A stretch of 64,000 bases of DNA from positions 71,595,371 through 71,659,370 of the forward strand of contig NC_083579.1 of the NCBI RefSeq assembly GCF_027579695.1. Reading direction: 5' to 3'. Positions 22,180 to 34,207 of this stretch are shown one piece after another (position 1 is the stretch's first letter; each line of letters starts with the position of its first letter). The position numbers and the translations under genes were made by a program. This stretch comes from Neoarius graeffei. Its lineage: Eukaryota; Chordata; Actinopteri; Siluriformes; Ariidae. The notes beneath the pieces were generated by a model. The model did no database searches. It had not been told where the DNA came from and saw nothing but the letters and a program-made list of their open reading frames with translations.

Positions 22180-23190
22180 CAGTGTCTTGCAAAAGTATTC
22201 ATCCTCCTTGGTGTTTGTCCTGTTTTTATCGCATTACAAGCTGGAATTAAAATGGATTTTTGGAGGGTTAGCCCCATTTGTTTTACACAACATGCATACC
22301 ACTTTAAAGGTGCAATTTTTTTGTGTGACACAAACAAGAATTAAGATGAAATAACAGAACTCTGGAGTGTGCATAGGTATTCACTCCCTTTTATATTTCA
22401 TCTCATCTCATTATCTCTAGCCGCTTTATCCTGTTCTACAGGGTCGCAGGCAAGCTGGAGCCTATCCCAGCTGACTACGGGCGAAAGGCGGGGTACACCC
22501 TGGACAAGTCGCCAGGTCATTACAGGGCCGACACATAGACACAGACAACCATTCACACTCACATTCACATCTACAGTCAATTTAGAGTCACCAGTTAACC
22601 TAACCTGCATGTCTTTGGACTGTGGGGGAAACCGGAGCATCCAGAGGAAACCCACGTGGACACGGGGAGAACATGCAAACTCCACACAGAAAGGCCCTCG
22701 TCGGCCATGGGGCTCGAACCCAGACCTTCTTGCTGTGAGGCGACAGCGCTACCCACTACACCACCATGCCGCCCCAATTCACTTCATACGTCACATAATT
22801 AGTTCATTAAGATCCACCTGTGTGCAATCAAAGTGTCACATGATCTGTCACATGATGTCTGTATAAATCAACCTGTTCTGGAAGGACCCTGAGTCTGCAA
22901 CACTACTAAGCAAGCAACATGAAAACCAAGGAGCCTCCAATCAGGTCAGAGACAAAGTTGTGGAGAAGTACCGGTATAGATCAGGGTTGGGTTATAAAAA
23001 ATATCCCAAACTTCGAATATCTCAGGGAGCACCATTAAATCCATTATAGCAAAATGGAAAGAATATGGCACCACTACAAACCTGATAAGAGAAGGCCCCG
23101 CCCACCAAAACTCACAGACCGGGCAAGGAGGGCATTAATCAGAGATGCAACAAAGACACCAAAGATAGCACTGAAGGAGCCGCAAAGTTC
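22180..23190 (+). mobile_element. second-family Tc1-like element with SINE insert
   Basis: Terminus CAGTGTCTTGCAAAAGTATT after TA opens a Tc1-type element. After the SINE it continues through ACCTGTGTGCAATCAAAGTG and GATAAGAGAAGGCCCCGCCC and fades near 23190 without its right end. Coding frames are broken. Confidence 0.6.
22396..22776 (-). repeat. tRNA-derived SINE (DANA/HE1-type)
   Basis: On minus it has head GGGCGGCATGGTGGTGTAGT, B box GGTTCGAGCCCC and tail (ATGAG)n. It interrupts the Tc1-like element. Target duplications are not clear. Confidence 0.8.
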
Positions 23191-24068
23191 CACAGTGGAG
23201 ATGGGAGTATCTGTCAATAATAATGGGGTAAAAATTATATTGTGGAAATAAACTAAATTCTTAATCCAAGGTCAGGAGCTCAGTTCAGGGTTTTAGTGTG
23301 GAATTTAAAGCAGTAGCCAAGCTAATTCACACCAACACATGAGGTCGTTTGAAGAGAGATAACATTAGACTGTGACATGGTGTAACTTCAACATAATTTT
23401 ATTGTAAAAACAGTGAGGCAGTAAAGACACATGACTGACTGAAACCCCTCCTACCTTGAGGAGGAGGCTGAATGTGGGTGTGGTCCAAAGGAGCACTTCC
23501 TCTCAGCATGTGGCGGTAAACGCAGTATCCTGCACCAGCAGACAGCATGAGCAGCACAGTCAATCTCCAACAGCGTTCAGGTCTTCAGATCTGGCACAGG
23601 TCTTCAGAAATCCATGGCTTTCTTTGTCCAGAGTCACTTTTTGAACAGTTTAGAGTTCAGTCGATCCGTAGTGAAGGAGAAACTCGATGCTGTGTTTTGG
23701 TTTAAAACTCATCGATGGAACACATTTATCACCACAGAGACACGGACAGTTCAAATACAACCAGTTTCAACACAAACAGTTAAACACATGCAGATGACAC
23801 AGAAGATTTAACGCACAGGGTCTCCAGCTGAGGGTCGCGACCCCATGTGAAATTGACTGAGATCTGGATTGGGGTCTCTGTGTAGAAACCTAATTTATGG
23901 CATATTTAATAATTAAATATACCAGATGATGATGATGATGATGATTATTGTGCCATCCACAGTTATTGGCACCCCTTGCAAAAATTAGGAAAAAAGGTTA
24001 GCTTCATCTCAGACTCTGAAAAAATGTGAGATGCAACCTTTATTTGAAAACAAAAACCCATATATATA
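23191..24068. other. no recognised feature
   Basis: No gene or transposon is recognised here. A short (GAT)n run lies at about 23924-23945. Open frames are short and unconserved in appearance. Confidence 0.4.
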
Positions 24069-24441
24069 TCATCTCATCTCATTATCTCTAGCTGCTTTAT
24101 CCTTCCACAGGGTCGCAGGCAAGCTGGAGCCTATCCCAGCTGACTACGGGCGAAAGGCGGGGTACACCCTGGACAAGTCGCCAGGTCATCACAGGGCTGA
24201 CACATAGACACAGACAACCATTCACACTCACATTCACACCTACGGTCAATTTAGAGTCACCAGTTAACCTAACCTGCATATCTTTGGACTGTGGGGGAAA
24301 CTGGAGCACCCGGAGGAAACCCACACGGACACGGGGAGAACATGCAAACTGCACACAGAAAGGCCCTCGTTGGCCACGGGGCTCGAACCCGGACCTTCTT
24401 GCTGTGAGGCAACAGAGCTAACCACTACACCACCGTGCCGC

Positions 24442-24442
<1 letters not shown>
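24069..24442 (-). repeat. tRNA-derived SINE (DANA/HE1-type) in a (TA)n tract
   Basis: The SINE lies on minus with ATATAT on both sides, having landed in a (TA)n microsatellite that continues at about 24443-24510. Body motifs are as in the other copies. Confidence 0.8.
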
Positions 24443-24510
<68 letters not shown>

Positions 24511-24514
<4 letters not shown>

Positions 24515-26850
24515 CCCGATTCCAAAAAAGTTGGGACAAAGTATAAATTGTAAATAAAAATAATTTGCAAATCTCAAAAACTGATATTGTATTCAAAATA
24601 GAACATAGACAACATATCAAATATCGAAAGTGAGACATTTTGAAATTTCATGCCAAATATTGGCTCATTTGAAATTTCATGACAGCAACAGATCTCAAAA
24701 AAGTTGGGACAGGGGCAATAAGAGGCTGGAAAAGTTAAAGGTACAAAAAAGGAACAGCTGGAGGACCAAATTGCAACTCATTAGGTCAATTGGCAATAGG
24801 TCATTAACATGACTGGGTATAAAAAGAGCATCTTGTAGTGGCAGCGGCTCTCAGAAGTAAAGATGGGAAGAGGATCACCAATCCCCCTAATTCTGCGCTG
24901 ACAAATAGTGGACAAATATCAGAAAGGAGTTTGACAGTGTAAAAATGCAATGAGTTTGAACATATCATCATCTACAGTGCATAATATCATCAAAAGATTC
25001 AGAGAATCTGGAAGAATCTCTGTGCGTAAGGGTCAAGGCTGGAAAACCATACTGGGTGCCCGTGATCTTCGGGCCCTTAGACGGCACTGCATCACATACA
25101 GGCATGCTTCTGTATTGGAAATCACACAATGGGCTCAGGAATATTTCCAGAGAACATTATCTGTGAACACAATTCACCGTGCCATCCGCCATTGCCAGCT
25201 AAAACTCTATAGTTCAAAGAAGAAGCCGTATCTAAACATGATCCAGAAGCGCAGACATCTCACTCTGGGCCAAGGCTCATTTAAAATGGACTGTGGCAAA
25301 GTGGAAAACTGTTCTGTGGTCAGGTGAATCAAAATTTGAAGTTCTTTATGGAAATCAGGGGCGCCGTGTCATTCGGACTAAAGAGGAGAAGGACGACCCA
25401 AGTTGTTATCAGCGCTCAGTTCAGAAGCCTGCATCTCTGATGGTATGGGGTTGCATTAGTGCATGTGGCATGGGCAGCTTACACATCTGGAAATACACCA
25501 TCAATGCTGAAAGGTATATCCAGGTTCTAGAGCAGACCTGGGCATTTTACGGCCCGCGGGCCGCATCCGGCCCTTTGGTTCATTCTGACCGGCCCACGTA
25601 AGGTTAATGAGAAATTACAAAATAAACGCATTTTCTAATTTTACCTCATGCATGGACTGAATGTGCATTGCTTTTATTTTGAAGTTGTGTTCAACAAAAA
25701 CGCAATGTGCGCGACATGAAAATGACATGAAATCCCACGAAACCTAATCCCGCGATAACTACTTCCGTAATTTGTCCAGACCAACCACAAACTTGTACAT
25801 CATCCTTCAAACGGTCCAGCCAATCACATAGTGTGACGTCACCAGCAGGTGCCGGAGCCGATCTCCGGCGAAAAGCACCAAATGAGGTGATTAAACTACA
25901 AATGTGGGCATCATTATTATAATATGATGTATCTTGCTTGATACTTGGAGTAGAAAGACAATATTGTGATGTCTTCATTGTGTTTTGGGGTGAATGTGAC
26001 TGGAAAAAAATGGTACAAACATTCATATTTTGTTAACCATTGTTTTGGGAAATTTGATTGAATAAATGACATTTTTTGTAAGGCAACCTCGTTTTTTCCC
26101 CATACTCTTACCAGTCTTAGCAGCTTGTAAAAACAATGTTATTTATTGCTTTATATAAAGAAATACAATTAATATTATGCAGAATTTAGTTCAGCCTTTT
26201 GGTCCGGCCCTCCACAAAATTTTCTGTTTCTCATGTGGCCCCATGGAAAAAATAATTGCCCACCCCTGGTCTAGAGCAACATATGCTCCCATCCAGACGA
26301 CGTCTCTTTCAGGGAAGACCTTGCATTTTCCAACATGACAATGCCAAACCACATACTGCATCAATTACAGCATCATGGCTGCGTAGAAGAAGGGTCCGGG
26401 TACTGAACTGGCCAGCCTGCAGTCCAGATCTTTCACCCATAGAAAACATTTGGCGCATCATAAAACAGAAGATACGACAAAAAAGACCTAAGACAGTTGA
26501 GCAACTAGAATCCTACATTAGACAAGAATGGGTTAACATTCCTATCCCTAAACTTGAGCAACTTGTCTCCTCAGTCCCCAGACGTTTACAGACTGTTGTA
26601 AAGAGAAAAGGGGATGTCTCACAGTGGTAAACATGGCCTTGTCCCAACTTTTTTGAGATGTGTTGCTGTCATGAGATTTAAAATCACCTAATTTTTCTCT
26701 TTAAATGATACATTTTCTCAGTTTAAACATTTGATATGTCATCTATGTTCTATTCTGAATAAAATATGGAATTTTGAAACTTCCACATCATTGCATTCTG
26801 TTTTTATTTACAATTTGTACTTTGTCCCAACTTTTTTGGAATCGGGGTTG
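24511..26850 (+). mobile_element. Tc1/mariner element with transposase, interrupted by a hAT element
   Basis: The terminal inverted repeats read CCCCGATTCCAAAAAAGTTG at the left and its complement at the right (ending ATCGGGGTTG). The plus strand codes a Tc1/IS630-type transposase in pieces: a helix-turn-helix part with SSSTVHNIIKRFRESGRISV and KTILGARDLRALRRHC, a catalytic part with [12 protein letters not shown] and [12 protein letters not shown], and after the hAT insert FQHDNAKPHTA and SPDLSPIENIWRIIKQKI. The first catalytic aspartate (WSDESKF in relatives) is Gly here. With the insertion and frame breaks, the copy is dead. Confidence 0.8.
25533..26268. mobile_element. non-autonomous hAT element with 8-bp target duplication
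   Basis: It begins CAGACCTGGGCATTTTACGG and ends TTGCCCACCCCTG. The flanks TTCTAGAG (25525-25532) and GTCTAGAG (26269-26276) are an 8-bp duplication with one mismatch. GCCCGCGGGCC lies near the left end. There is no transposase. It inserted into the Tc1/mariner transposase. Confidence 0.75.
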
Positions 26851-27019
26851 TAGCTGTGCATAAATCTTACCAAGTAATTTCCTCATAAAACTGCACAAAT
26901 TGTACCTGAGTCATCTTTTTTCTTTTCTTCTTTCTTTTTTTTTTTGAAGAAAAGGGTCATCACACCAAAGTAGGCTACAGACTGAAAGATGGTCTGTCTG
27001 CTGTTTAGATTATATTTAG

Positions 27020-27055
<36 letters not shown>

Positions 27056-27372
27056 TCAGTTGGAAGACCATGACCATGTGATGCAAAAATAATAATATCC
27101 TTACACACACACACACACACACACATATATATTCAAACTCTCATGGTTACCAGAGGACTAGCCCCCCCACTGTAACCCTAGCTATGTAATATAGGCGAGA
27201 GGCCAAGGGCTATGAAATGGAGATCGGCGCCACCAATTGCACCATATATGTATCTGTAGAAATGATCTGAGCAGCCATCCAGGTTGCACATGCACTGAAT
27301 ATGGGCTAAGTTTATATGCCAACATTTCCAGGAACCGTTAAAGTAAAGAAAAAAAAGGTGATTCTCCCACTG
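26851..27372. repeat. microsatellites before V4
   Basis: (AAT)n lies at about 27023-27055 and (AC)n at about 27102-27124. The rest shows no gene. Confidence 0.6.
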
Positions 27373-27379
27373 TGACGCA
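27373..27379 (+). promoter_or_regulatory. V4 promoter TGACGCA motif
   Basis: TGACGCAGGG, with a diverged version of the V1-V3 upstream block (CACAGCGTCCCACCTCATT), lies about 90 bp before the V4 leader. Its survival in the most diverged V gene argues for function. Confidence 0.5.
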
Positions 27380-27464
27380 GGGTAAAGTAGCACAGCGTCC
27401 CACCTCATTTCTCAGCACTGAGTCCTAGTTACTACAACTAGTACTGTATGTTGAGCTGCCTGAC

Positions 27465-27896
27465 ATGATGCATTTGCATTTAACTCTTTTTATTCTGACA
27501 TTACACTGGATTTTGACTCTATGTAAGCAAATAACATGATTAATTCATCATTACTGATAACTTTTATGACAGTATTTGAACTAATTCATTTTCATCACTG
27601 CAGGTTTAGCGCTCATACAGGTCCAGCAGGACCCAGAGAACGTGGTTCTTTCAAATGGATCATCACTAAGTGTCTCCTGCTTCATCAGTGGTACTGATGA
27701 CCCATATCTTTACTGGTACCGCTGGACTCCTGCAGAAGGGTTCACACTGGTATTCTACTCTATAAGTGCTGGTTCAGTGGATCCATCCAGTGACGGTCAA
27801 TTTAAATCTCATAGACCCGATCGGCTTCATATTGTTCTGGAGTCTGAAGGCGTGAGTGAAATTGGTTCTGTAGTGTGGTACTGTGCAGCCAGTCCC
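27465..27896 (+). CDS. T-cell receptor beta variable gene V4 (inverted orientation)
   Basis: The leader 27465-27522 codes MMHLHLTLFILTLHWILTL and ends at T/GTAAGC. The V exon begins at 27604 after ACTGCAG and continues in frame as LALIQVQQDPENVVLSNG, SVSCFISG, YLYWYRWTPAEGFTLVFY and IGSVVWYCAAS. It has no breaks. It is the most diverged of the four (for example Arg for His after the core Trp, and PSSDGQFKSHRPDRLHIV), yet shares leader, promoter block and RSS. It sits nearest to the C genes. I assign it to TRBV by context. Confidence 0.87.
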
Positions 27897-27935
27897 CACA
27901 GCATTCCAGCATAATGGCAAAGCTGTACAAAAACC
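27897..27935 (+). other. V4 recombination signal, 23-bp spacer
   Basis: Heptamer CACAGCA (27897-27903), a 23-bp spacer and nonamer ACAAAAACC (27927-27935). The spacer differs from those of V1-V3 while the length is kept. Confidence 0.92.
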
Positions 27936-28183
27936 ATAAATGTTCATGAGGACTAGGACAACTGTCTGAGGCCTCATGACCTTTATTGTCAGGGCCACAG
28001 ATATGTTTGTTCAGGTGCTCTCCTTACTTACAGTCAAGTATGAGTCAGATTAATGAACATTTCCATTCACATTTGTTTTTATTCCATCCGGCTATATCTG
28101 GCGTGTTTTGGCTGAGGTGACTGTCTGTCCTTCTTTTGACTCAGAATTCAAAGAAAGTTTTAAAAAACACCATGCTAGGTGTG

Positions 28184-28549
28184 GGCGGCACGGTGGTGTA
28201 GTGGTTAGCGCTGTCACCTCACAGCAAGAAGGTCCGGGTTTGAGCCCCGGGGCCGGCGAGGGCCTTTCTGTGCGGAGTTTGCATGTTCTCCCCGTGTCCG
28301 CGTGGGTTTCCTCCGGGTGCTCCGGTTTCCCCCACAGTCCAAAGACATGCAGGTTAGGTTAACTGGTGACTCTAAAATTGACCGTAGGTGTGAATGTGAG
28401 TGTGAATGGTTGTCTGTGTCTATGTGTCAGCCCTGTGATGACCTGGCGACTTGTCCAGGGTGTACCCTGCCTTTCGCCCGTAGTCAGCTGGGATAGGCTC
28501 CAGCTTGCCTGCGACCCTGTAGAAGGATAAAGCGGCTAGAGATAATGAG
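28184..28549 (+). repeat. tRNA-derived SINE (DANA/HE1-type)
   Basis: The head is GGCGGCACGGTGGTGTAGTG. A perfect 12-bp target duplication ATGCTAGGTGTG lies at 28172-28183 and 28550-28561. This is one of the best preserved copies. Confidence 0.9.
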
Positions 28550-28561
28550 ATGCTAGGTGTG

Positions 28562-29792
28562 ACATGCAAACCTCATTTAAAATTCATAGCACTAATCATT
28601 TGAGTACTTTCTATTCCAGAACAGAAATGTTTTGCCTTGTGTTTCAAACTAGGTAGACTAAACATCTCATAAGCTCATTGTGTCACACGTGTGACACAAA
28701 CAATGAGCAAACTCGAAATGTTGCACACACATTTCACAAATGAAAATGCTCTGCACCAGTTTCCACACTGCAGGCTTTCTACTTTGCAGAGCTCTGTGAG
28801 CTCTGAGGCTTTGTTCGCAGCAGCAGGTGTTTGCAAAAAGTAGCTCTGCGGTGAAAAACCGGGTGGAACAAAAACTTCATTCTGAGACTGCATTTCCCAC
28901 ATCCTCTCCTTTGTCTGCCCCGATATCATCGCCCTGCTCTCAGCAAGCAGCTACCACATCCTGCCCTCAGCCCTCACTGACATGCTTTAACACACATGGC
29001 TTGCATAGAGGTTGATCTTAAGTTTTCGATAAGTGAATAAAAATAACAGTGCACGTACAAATGTACTATTTTGTCTCAGTTTCAATACCTGTTTGGTATT
29101 GAAAAAAAAACCCCGAACAACATTTGTATTATATTGTCACAAGGCACTTTCAGTAAAACTGAAAAAAAGTGTTTTTCCACATGCACATTTTGATCTGTTT
29201 TGCTGGCATTATAATATCTGATTTACATATGAGCTACATTTCCATTAGTCATTCACCATACTGTGCATATACCAGTCATATAGCATTAACAATCTTCATG
29301 TTAAACTGGAAAATCCTGATATGACCCGTGGAACACACCTACATAGTTTCAAATATGCAGACTTTCCATTGTAGAAATACAGATTTTAATAGAAATGCTG
29401 TTTCTGAGAAGCCACTGTGCTGTGCAATAAAATATTTTGTTTTGATCAAAACATTCATTCATGGTATACGGGAACAGTACAGTGTTATTCTCTTGTAGAA
29501 GGAAAATGTGGGCAGGGAACAGTTTTACTTGCTTTATTGTTCCCTTATTGTTCTTAGAAACATTTTTAAAGTAAGAATTTACATTCAGGTTCCTTTAACT
29601 AATATTACTTACTGCATAAGTTAATATTAATAAACTGTAATGGTTATAAAAGTAACAAAGTATGTTAACACATGAATTAATCAAGGTTTGTTCAATGTTA
29701 ACTAAATACACTAGCATTGATTAATATTCAAATAATGACTTACAAATCAGTCCATACAAATTAGCAAATAATGGTAAAGCAGTTTCTAAATA
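28562..29792. other. no recognised feature
   Basis: About 1.2 kb of AT-rich sequence with only short open frames. I recognise no gene, repeat family or regulatory motif. Confidence 0.4.
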
Positions 29793-31127
29793 ATGGCTAT
29801 GTCTGAAATCACTCCCTACTCACTATATAGGGAATTCTACAGGGTGTTCCAAGAAAATGTACTCACATTTTGACTCCTCTTAACTCATTGGATTTTTCAT
29901 TTCTTTTCAGATCAAATTAGCCCCAATAATGGCAGAAGTACGACTAAGTTTTGAAGAAAGAAAATTTATCATAAAGTGCTACTGGAAGCACGAAAACATC
30001 ATGGAAGTGCAAAGACAATTTAGAAGACATTTTCACAAAGATCCACCAACACGACACATCATTGCTCACATCCGAGATAAGTTTGAGTCAGATGGAACTG
30101 TGCATGACGTCCATAAGGAGCGTTCAGGAAGACCACGGTCATCAAGCAGCCCCACAAATTGCTGGAAACCCTCAACCGATCCCCACAGAAATCTGTACGA
30201 TAAATGGGCCGTGAGACAGGAATCTCAAAATCAAGTGCCCATCACATTTTGAAGTGAGTTCATTGGAAATGTTACATTCCAACATTAATTCACGCTCTAA
30301 ATGAAGACGATCCTGAGTGAGTGCATTTTTTTGGGACACCCTGTATATAGAGGACTACATAGTGAGCTCACTGGTAAAATGAAAAAAACACTTTCGGACA
30401 CTACTCCGTCACACCGTTATTTACGTCATTATTGTCGCACAATTAAAACTTGCCAGATCAGTTGGCTGGTGGGTTTTCAAAATAATAAATACATGCATGT
30501 ATTTTTGTGATAAATCCATATTATACTGAGCGTATTTCCCACATTAATCAATACAAAGTACTTTGTATCTGCTGCATCTTTCAGTTCTTTTAAATCAAGG
30601 CTGAATACTTTCATTCTTCTTTTCCGCTGCCTTTTCTTCAATCACATTTGAGGCTTTTGATTAATTTCTCGCTCTGCACTGTAACTTTTATTCTTGTACT
30701 TCATCTGTATTTATTCTATTTTAGCTTTTTTTCTATTCTCTTACTATTTTTAATTGTACTTGAATGTCCATTTATAATGTGTTTCTTCCTCTGTCCGTTC
30801 AGCCCAACACACTTTTTTTTTTCTTTCAGCGCGACCGCAATGCATGATGGTATATATTGCTTGGTTAGTGATCATCAGTTGTACACTACTTTTCACGATG
30901 CATTATGCGATACTAGGAGTCCACTATATAATGTGTAAGAATTCTTACTATACATTCGGACAGCACTACAAAATGGCGAACTCACTATATAGTTCAAGAT
31001 TCAAGATGTTTATTTGTCATATACACAACAACAGACACAGCGGTTTATTATTGGGTTATGAAATTCTTATTTATATAGTCCACTATATAGTGAGTAGTGA
31101 ATGATTTCGGACACAGGGAGTGAGTAG
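29793..31127. mobile_element. inverted-repeat element rich in CACTATATAG
   Basis: The left end GTCTGAAATCACTCCCTACT and the right end, which reads as the complement of a near-identical sequence (CACTATATAGTGAGTAGTGA then GATTTCGGACAC), are long inverted termini. CACTATATAG motifs recur inside. Family and target duplication are not clear. It contains the mariner-like element at 29840-30343. Confidence 0.55.
29840..30343 (+). mobile_element. short mariner-like element with DUF4817-type helix-turn-helix
   Basis: Termini CAGGGTGTTCC and GGGACACCCTG are flanked by TA (29838-29839 and 30344-30345). From ATG 29929 the plus strand codes MAEVRLSFEERKFIIKCYWK, then VQRQFRRHFHKDPPTRHII. This is the N-terminal helix-turn-helix seen in some Tc1/mariner transposases (DUF4817). 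The catalytic domain is missing, so this is a 504-bp deletion derivative. Confidence 0.7.
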
Positions 31128-31259
31128 CTATGACTATGAAATCCTGAAACATTGGAGCCTCAGTTCTGAACTTTTACCTTTTAAGTCAATTATCAACTGC
31201 AAACATTTAATAAGGTGTTCATATTCAATATTGTGGACTTAGTTTTAATTTGAATGCAT

Positions 31260-31657
31260 AATATCCATCCATCCATCCATCCATCCATCCATCCATCCAT
31301 TATCTCTAACCACTTATCCTGTGCAGGGTTGCGGGCAAGCTGGAGCCTATCCCAGCTGACTATGGGCGAGAGGCGGGGTACACCCTGGACAAGTTGCCAG
31401 GTCATCGCAGGGCTGACACATAGAGACAAACTAGGTGTGAATTCACACTCACATTCACACCTATGGTCAATTTAGAGCCACCAATTAGCCTAACCTGCAT
31501 GTCTTTGGGGGAAACTGGAGCACCTGGAGGAAACCCACACAGACACGGGGAGAACATGCAAACTCCACACAGAACGGCCCCCATCGGCCGCTGGGCTCGA
31601 ACCCAGGACCTTCTTGCTGTGAGGTGACAGTGCTAACCACTACACCACCATGCCACC
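31260..31657 (-). repeat. tRNA-derived SINE with (CATC)n tail
   Basis: The SINE lies on minus, with tail ATCC repeats at 31261-31300 and head near 31657. TGAATGCAT is duplicated at 31251-31259 and 31658-31666. Confidence 0.85.
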
Positions 31658-32093
31658 TGAATGCATCATATATGAATACATATTGAATTTATGAACATTA
31701 GTTAATTCAGTTCTTGATTATTTGGCTTATCTGGTTAATTTAAAAGAACAAATTATTAATTGCTTTGTTAATGTTACTTCAGGCATATGTATGTTTAGGT
31801 TCGTGGTTTGTTGTATACTAACTAATCTGCTAAATGATGTCAGCAAAAAGAAAATTATATTGTATGGTAAGAAATATAAAACAAACATAGTTACATAGTA
31901 TAGTTGTACAGCAATACAGAACATATTAGCATGCACTATAACTTTTATCCTGAGCTATAACAATTGCATTAATGCGTTAAAGTCACATCAATTAAAGCGG
32001 TATGTAATTTTAATCATATACAATAGTGAATAATTCTGTAATTTGTGACAGTGCTTGACAGTTTTATTTATAAGCATATTGGTTGAATATTAT
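31658..32093. other. AT-rich sequence downstream of Cbeta3 tail exon
   Basis: This would be the 3' untranslated region and flank of Cbeta3 if the exon at 32094-32147 is right. I saw no coding feature. Confidence 0.35.
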
Positions 32094-32147
32094 TTAGCTG
32101 ATCATAATGTCTCCATTTTCTGTCATCAGAGTCTTCTCTTTTGTAGC
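32094..32147 (-). CDS. probable Cbeta3 exon 4 (cytoplasmic tail)
   Basis: On minus, an acceptor CCCTGCAG is followed by GCT ACA AAA GAG, coding ATKEKTLMTENGDIMIS then TAA. It is in phase 0, as exon 3 requires. A short cytoplasmic tail exon is expected in TCR beta genes. The evidence is only the acceptor, phase and stop, and it lies 2.45 kb from exon 3 because a transposon nest fills the intron. Another exon could be the true one. Confidence 0.45.
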   Translation of the reverse strand, partial: ATKEKTLMTENGDIMIS

Positions 32148-33383
32148 CTGCAGGGAAAATACGCATCTTTAAATAAATACCAAAATCTAAACAATTTGCG
32201 ACAGCTGTTTTATTTCTTGTAAGGGTTATATTACATCATGCTACTTAATAACTCATTTATGGATATTCTATAAACATTCATACATTAATTATACATAAAA
32301 TATATTATAGTATAAATATAAGTATTAATTAAGTGTATTAATTATTAATTACATGTTTGGTCAAAACACACTACAGTCAATATGAACACATCCATTAAAA
32401 GGTAGCTATATGGTAGGCTATATGTGCAGCTAATATAGTTATATAATACACTGCTTGGCCAAAAAAAAAAAAAGTCACCATTTGGATTCAAATAAACAAA
32501 TAATTAAGAGCCTTTGATTGGATAATTGCTGCAGTGATTAATGTTTTTCAGCTGGCAACAATTCTTTTAACCCAAATTGATGCAGTGAGTAGCTTCTCAT
32601 TTCTTAAACAAACATGTCAGAATACGTATCCCGTGGTCATGGAAAATATATTACTGTGTTTCAGAAGAGTCAAATTATTGGCCTGCGTCAAGCAAAGACA
32701 ACAACTAAGGAGATTACTGAAATGACTGGAATTGGGTTAAGAACTGTCCAATGCATTATTAAAACCTGGAAGAATAGTGGTGAAATGTAAAATTTGTAGA
32801 AGAAATGTCATCGGAAAACAACAACAACAACAACAACAAAAAAACCTTGATTGACGATGATTGGAAATCACTTTAATATTTGGTGAAGTCAAACTGTAAA
32901 AAAAAAATCGGCAGTAGAATTCACATCTATGTTTAAAAGTGAAATTAAGAACATTTCCACACTCACAATGTGACAAAAACTCACAGGCTTGGGACTAAAC
33001 AGCTGTGTGTCCAGAAGAAAACCACTTATTAGTGAGACTAATCAGGAGAAAAGGATTCAGTTTGCTGGGGAGCATAAAGATTGGACTGTGAAGCAATGGA
33101 AAAAGAGTCATGCGGTTTGATGAGTCCAGATTGACCCTATTCCTTAGTGATGGGTGTGTCAAGGTAAGAAGGGAAGCACATGAAGCGATGCATCCATCAT
33201 ACATAGTGGCCACTGTACAAGCCTCTGGAGGCAGTGCTATTTTATATCTGGGGTTACTTCAGTTGGTTATTTTGAGGCTCAGCAAAGTTATGGGGCAATA
33301 AAATGAAGTCCGCTGACAACCTGAATGTACTGAATGACCAGGTTATCATCACATCAATGGACTTTTTCTTCCATGATGGCACA

Positions 33384-34207
33384 CAGGGCACCATTAGGGG
33401 GGTAGTTAGGACAATTCTAAGGACCCAGCATTGACAGAGGGCCCTCAGAAGATAATGTTAACATTATTACCATGTGTAAGTTAAATTAATAAAAAAAATA
33501 ATAATAATTTTGTCTCTTAAAATAAGCAAATACAACAACCTTCTGGTTTGGTTCCCATCCACCTATCCATTATCTGTAGCCACGTATCCTGTTCTGCAGG
33601 GTCACAGGCAAGCTGAAGCCTATCCCAGCTGACCATGGGCGAGAGGGGGGGAACACCCTGGACAAGTTGCCAGGTTATCTCAGGGCTGACACAGAGACAA
33701 ACAACCATTCACACTCACATTCACACTTATGGTCAATTTAGAGCCACCAATTAACCTAACCTGCATGTCTTTGGGGGAAACCCACACAGACACAGGGAGA
33801 ACATGCAAACTTTACACAGAAAGGCCCTCACCAGCCGCTGGGCTCGAACCCAGGACCTTCTTGCTGTGAGGTGACAGTGCTAACCACTACACCACCGTAC
33901 CGCCCAGTTTGGTTCCCATTTTCCACAAAATTATTAGAATAGATAGTCTTTATATTTCACCCCTGTCCCTATTCATTACATGGTACAGTCTTGTGTAGGC
34001 GGAGCCAGAACGTGACACCGTGTTAGGTTTGTTGCTTTCCAATCCAGCACTAACGGTAGCTGCGTAGAAGCAGAATTGATAGTGAACCATCAATAGATTG
34101 ACACCATCATGACGAAGTCGGGTTACTTGAAATGTAAAAGGGGTGTGTGGGGGGGGGGGGGGTATTATATTCTTTTATAGGGCCCAAAATTTCTAGCAGC
34201 GCCCCTG
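33384..34207. mobile_element. non-autonomous hAT-like element
   Basis: Left end CAGGGCACCATTAGGGGGG and the complement of the right end CAGGGGCGCTGCTAGAAAT suit a CAG-terminated hAT element. The Tc1 sequence (ATGATGGCAC / ACACGGGCAT) resumes on each side. A poly-G run lies near 34150. It carries a SINE. Confidence 0.6.
33559..33906 (-). repeat. tRNA-derived SINE nested in hAT in Tc1
   Basis: The SINE lies on minus with a perfect 13-bp target duplication GTTTGGTTCCCAT at 33546-33558 and 33907-33919. Confidence 0.9.

Noticed and set aside
24443-24510. Short isoleucine-tyrosine repeat peptide on minus
   Set aside because: It is translation of a (TA)n microsatellite next to a SINE.
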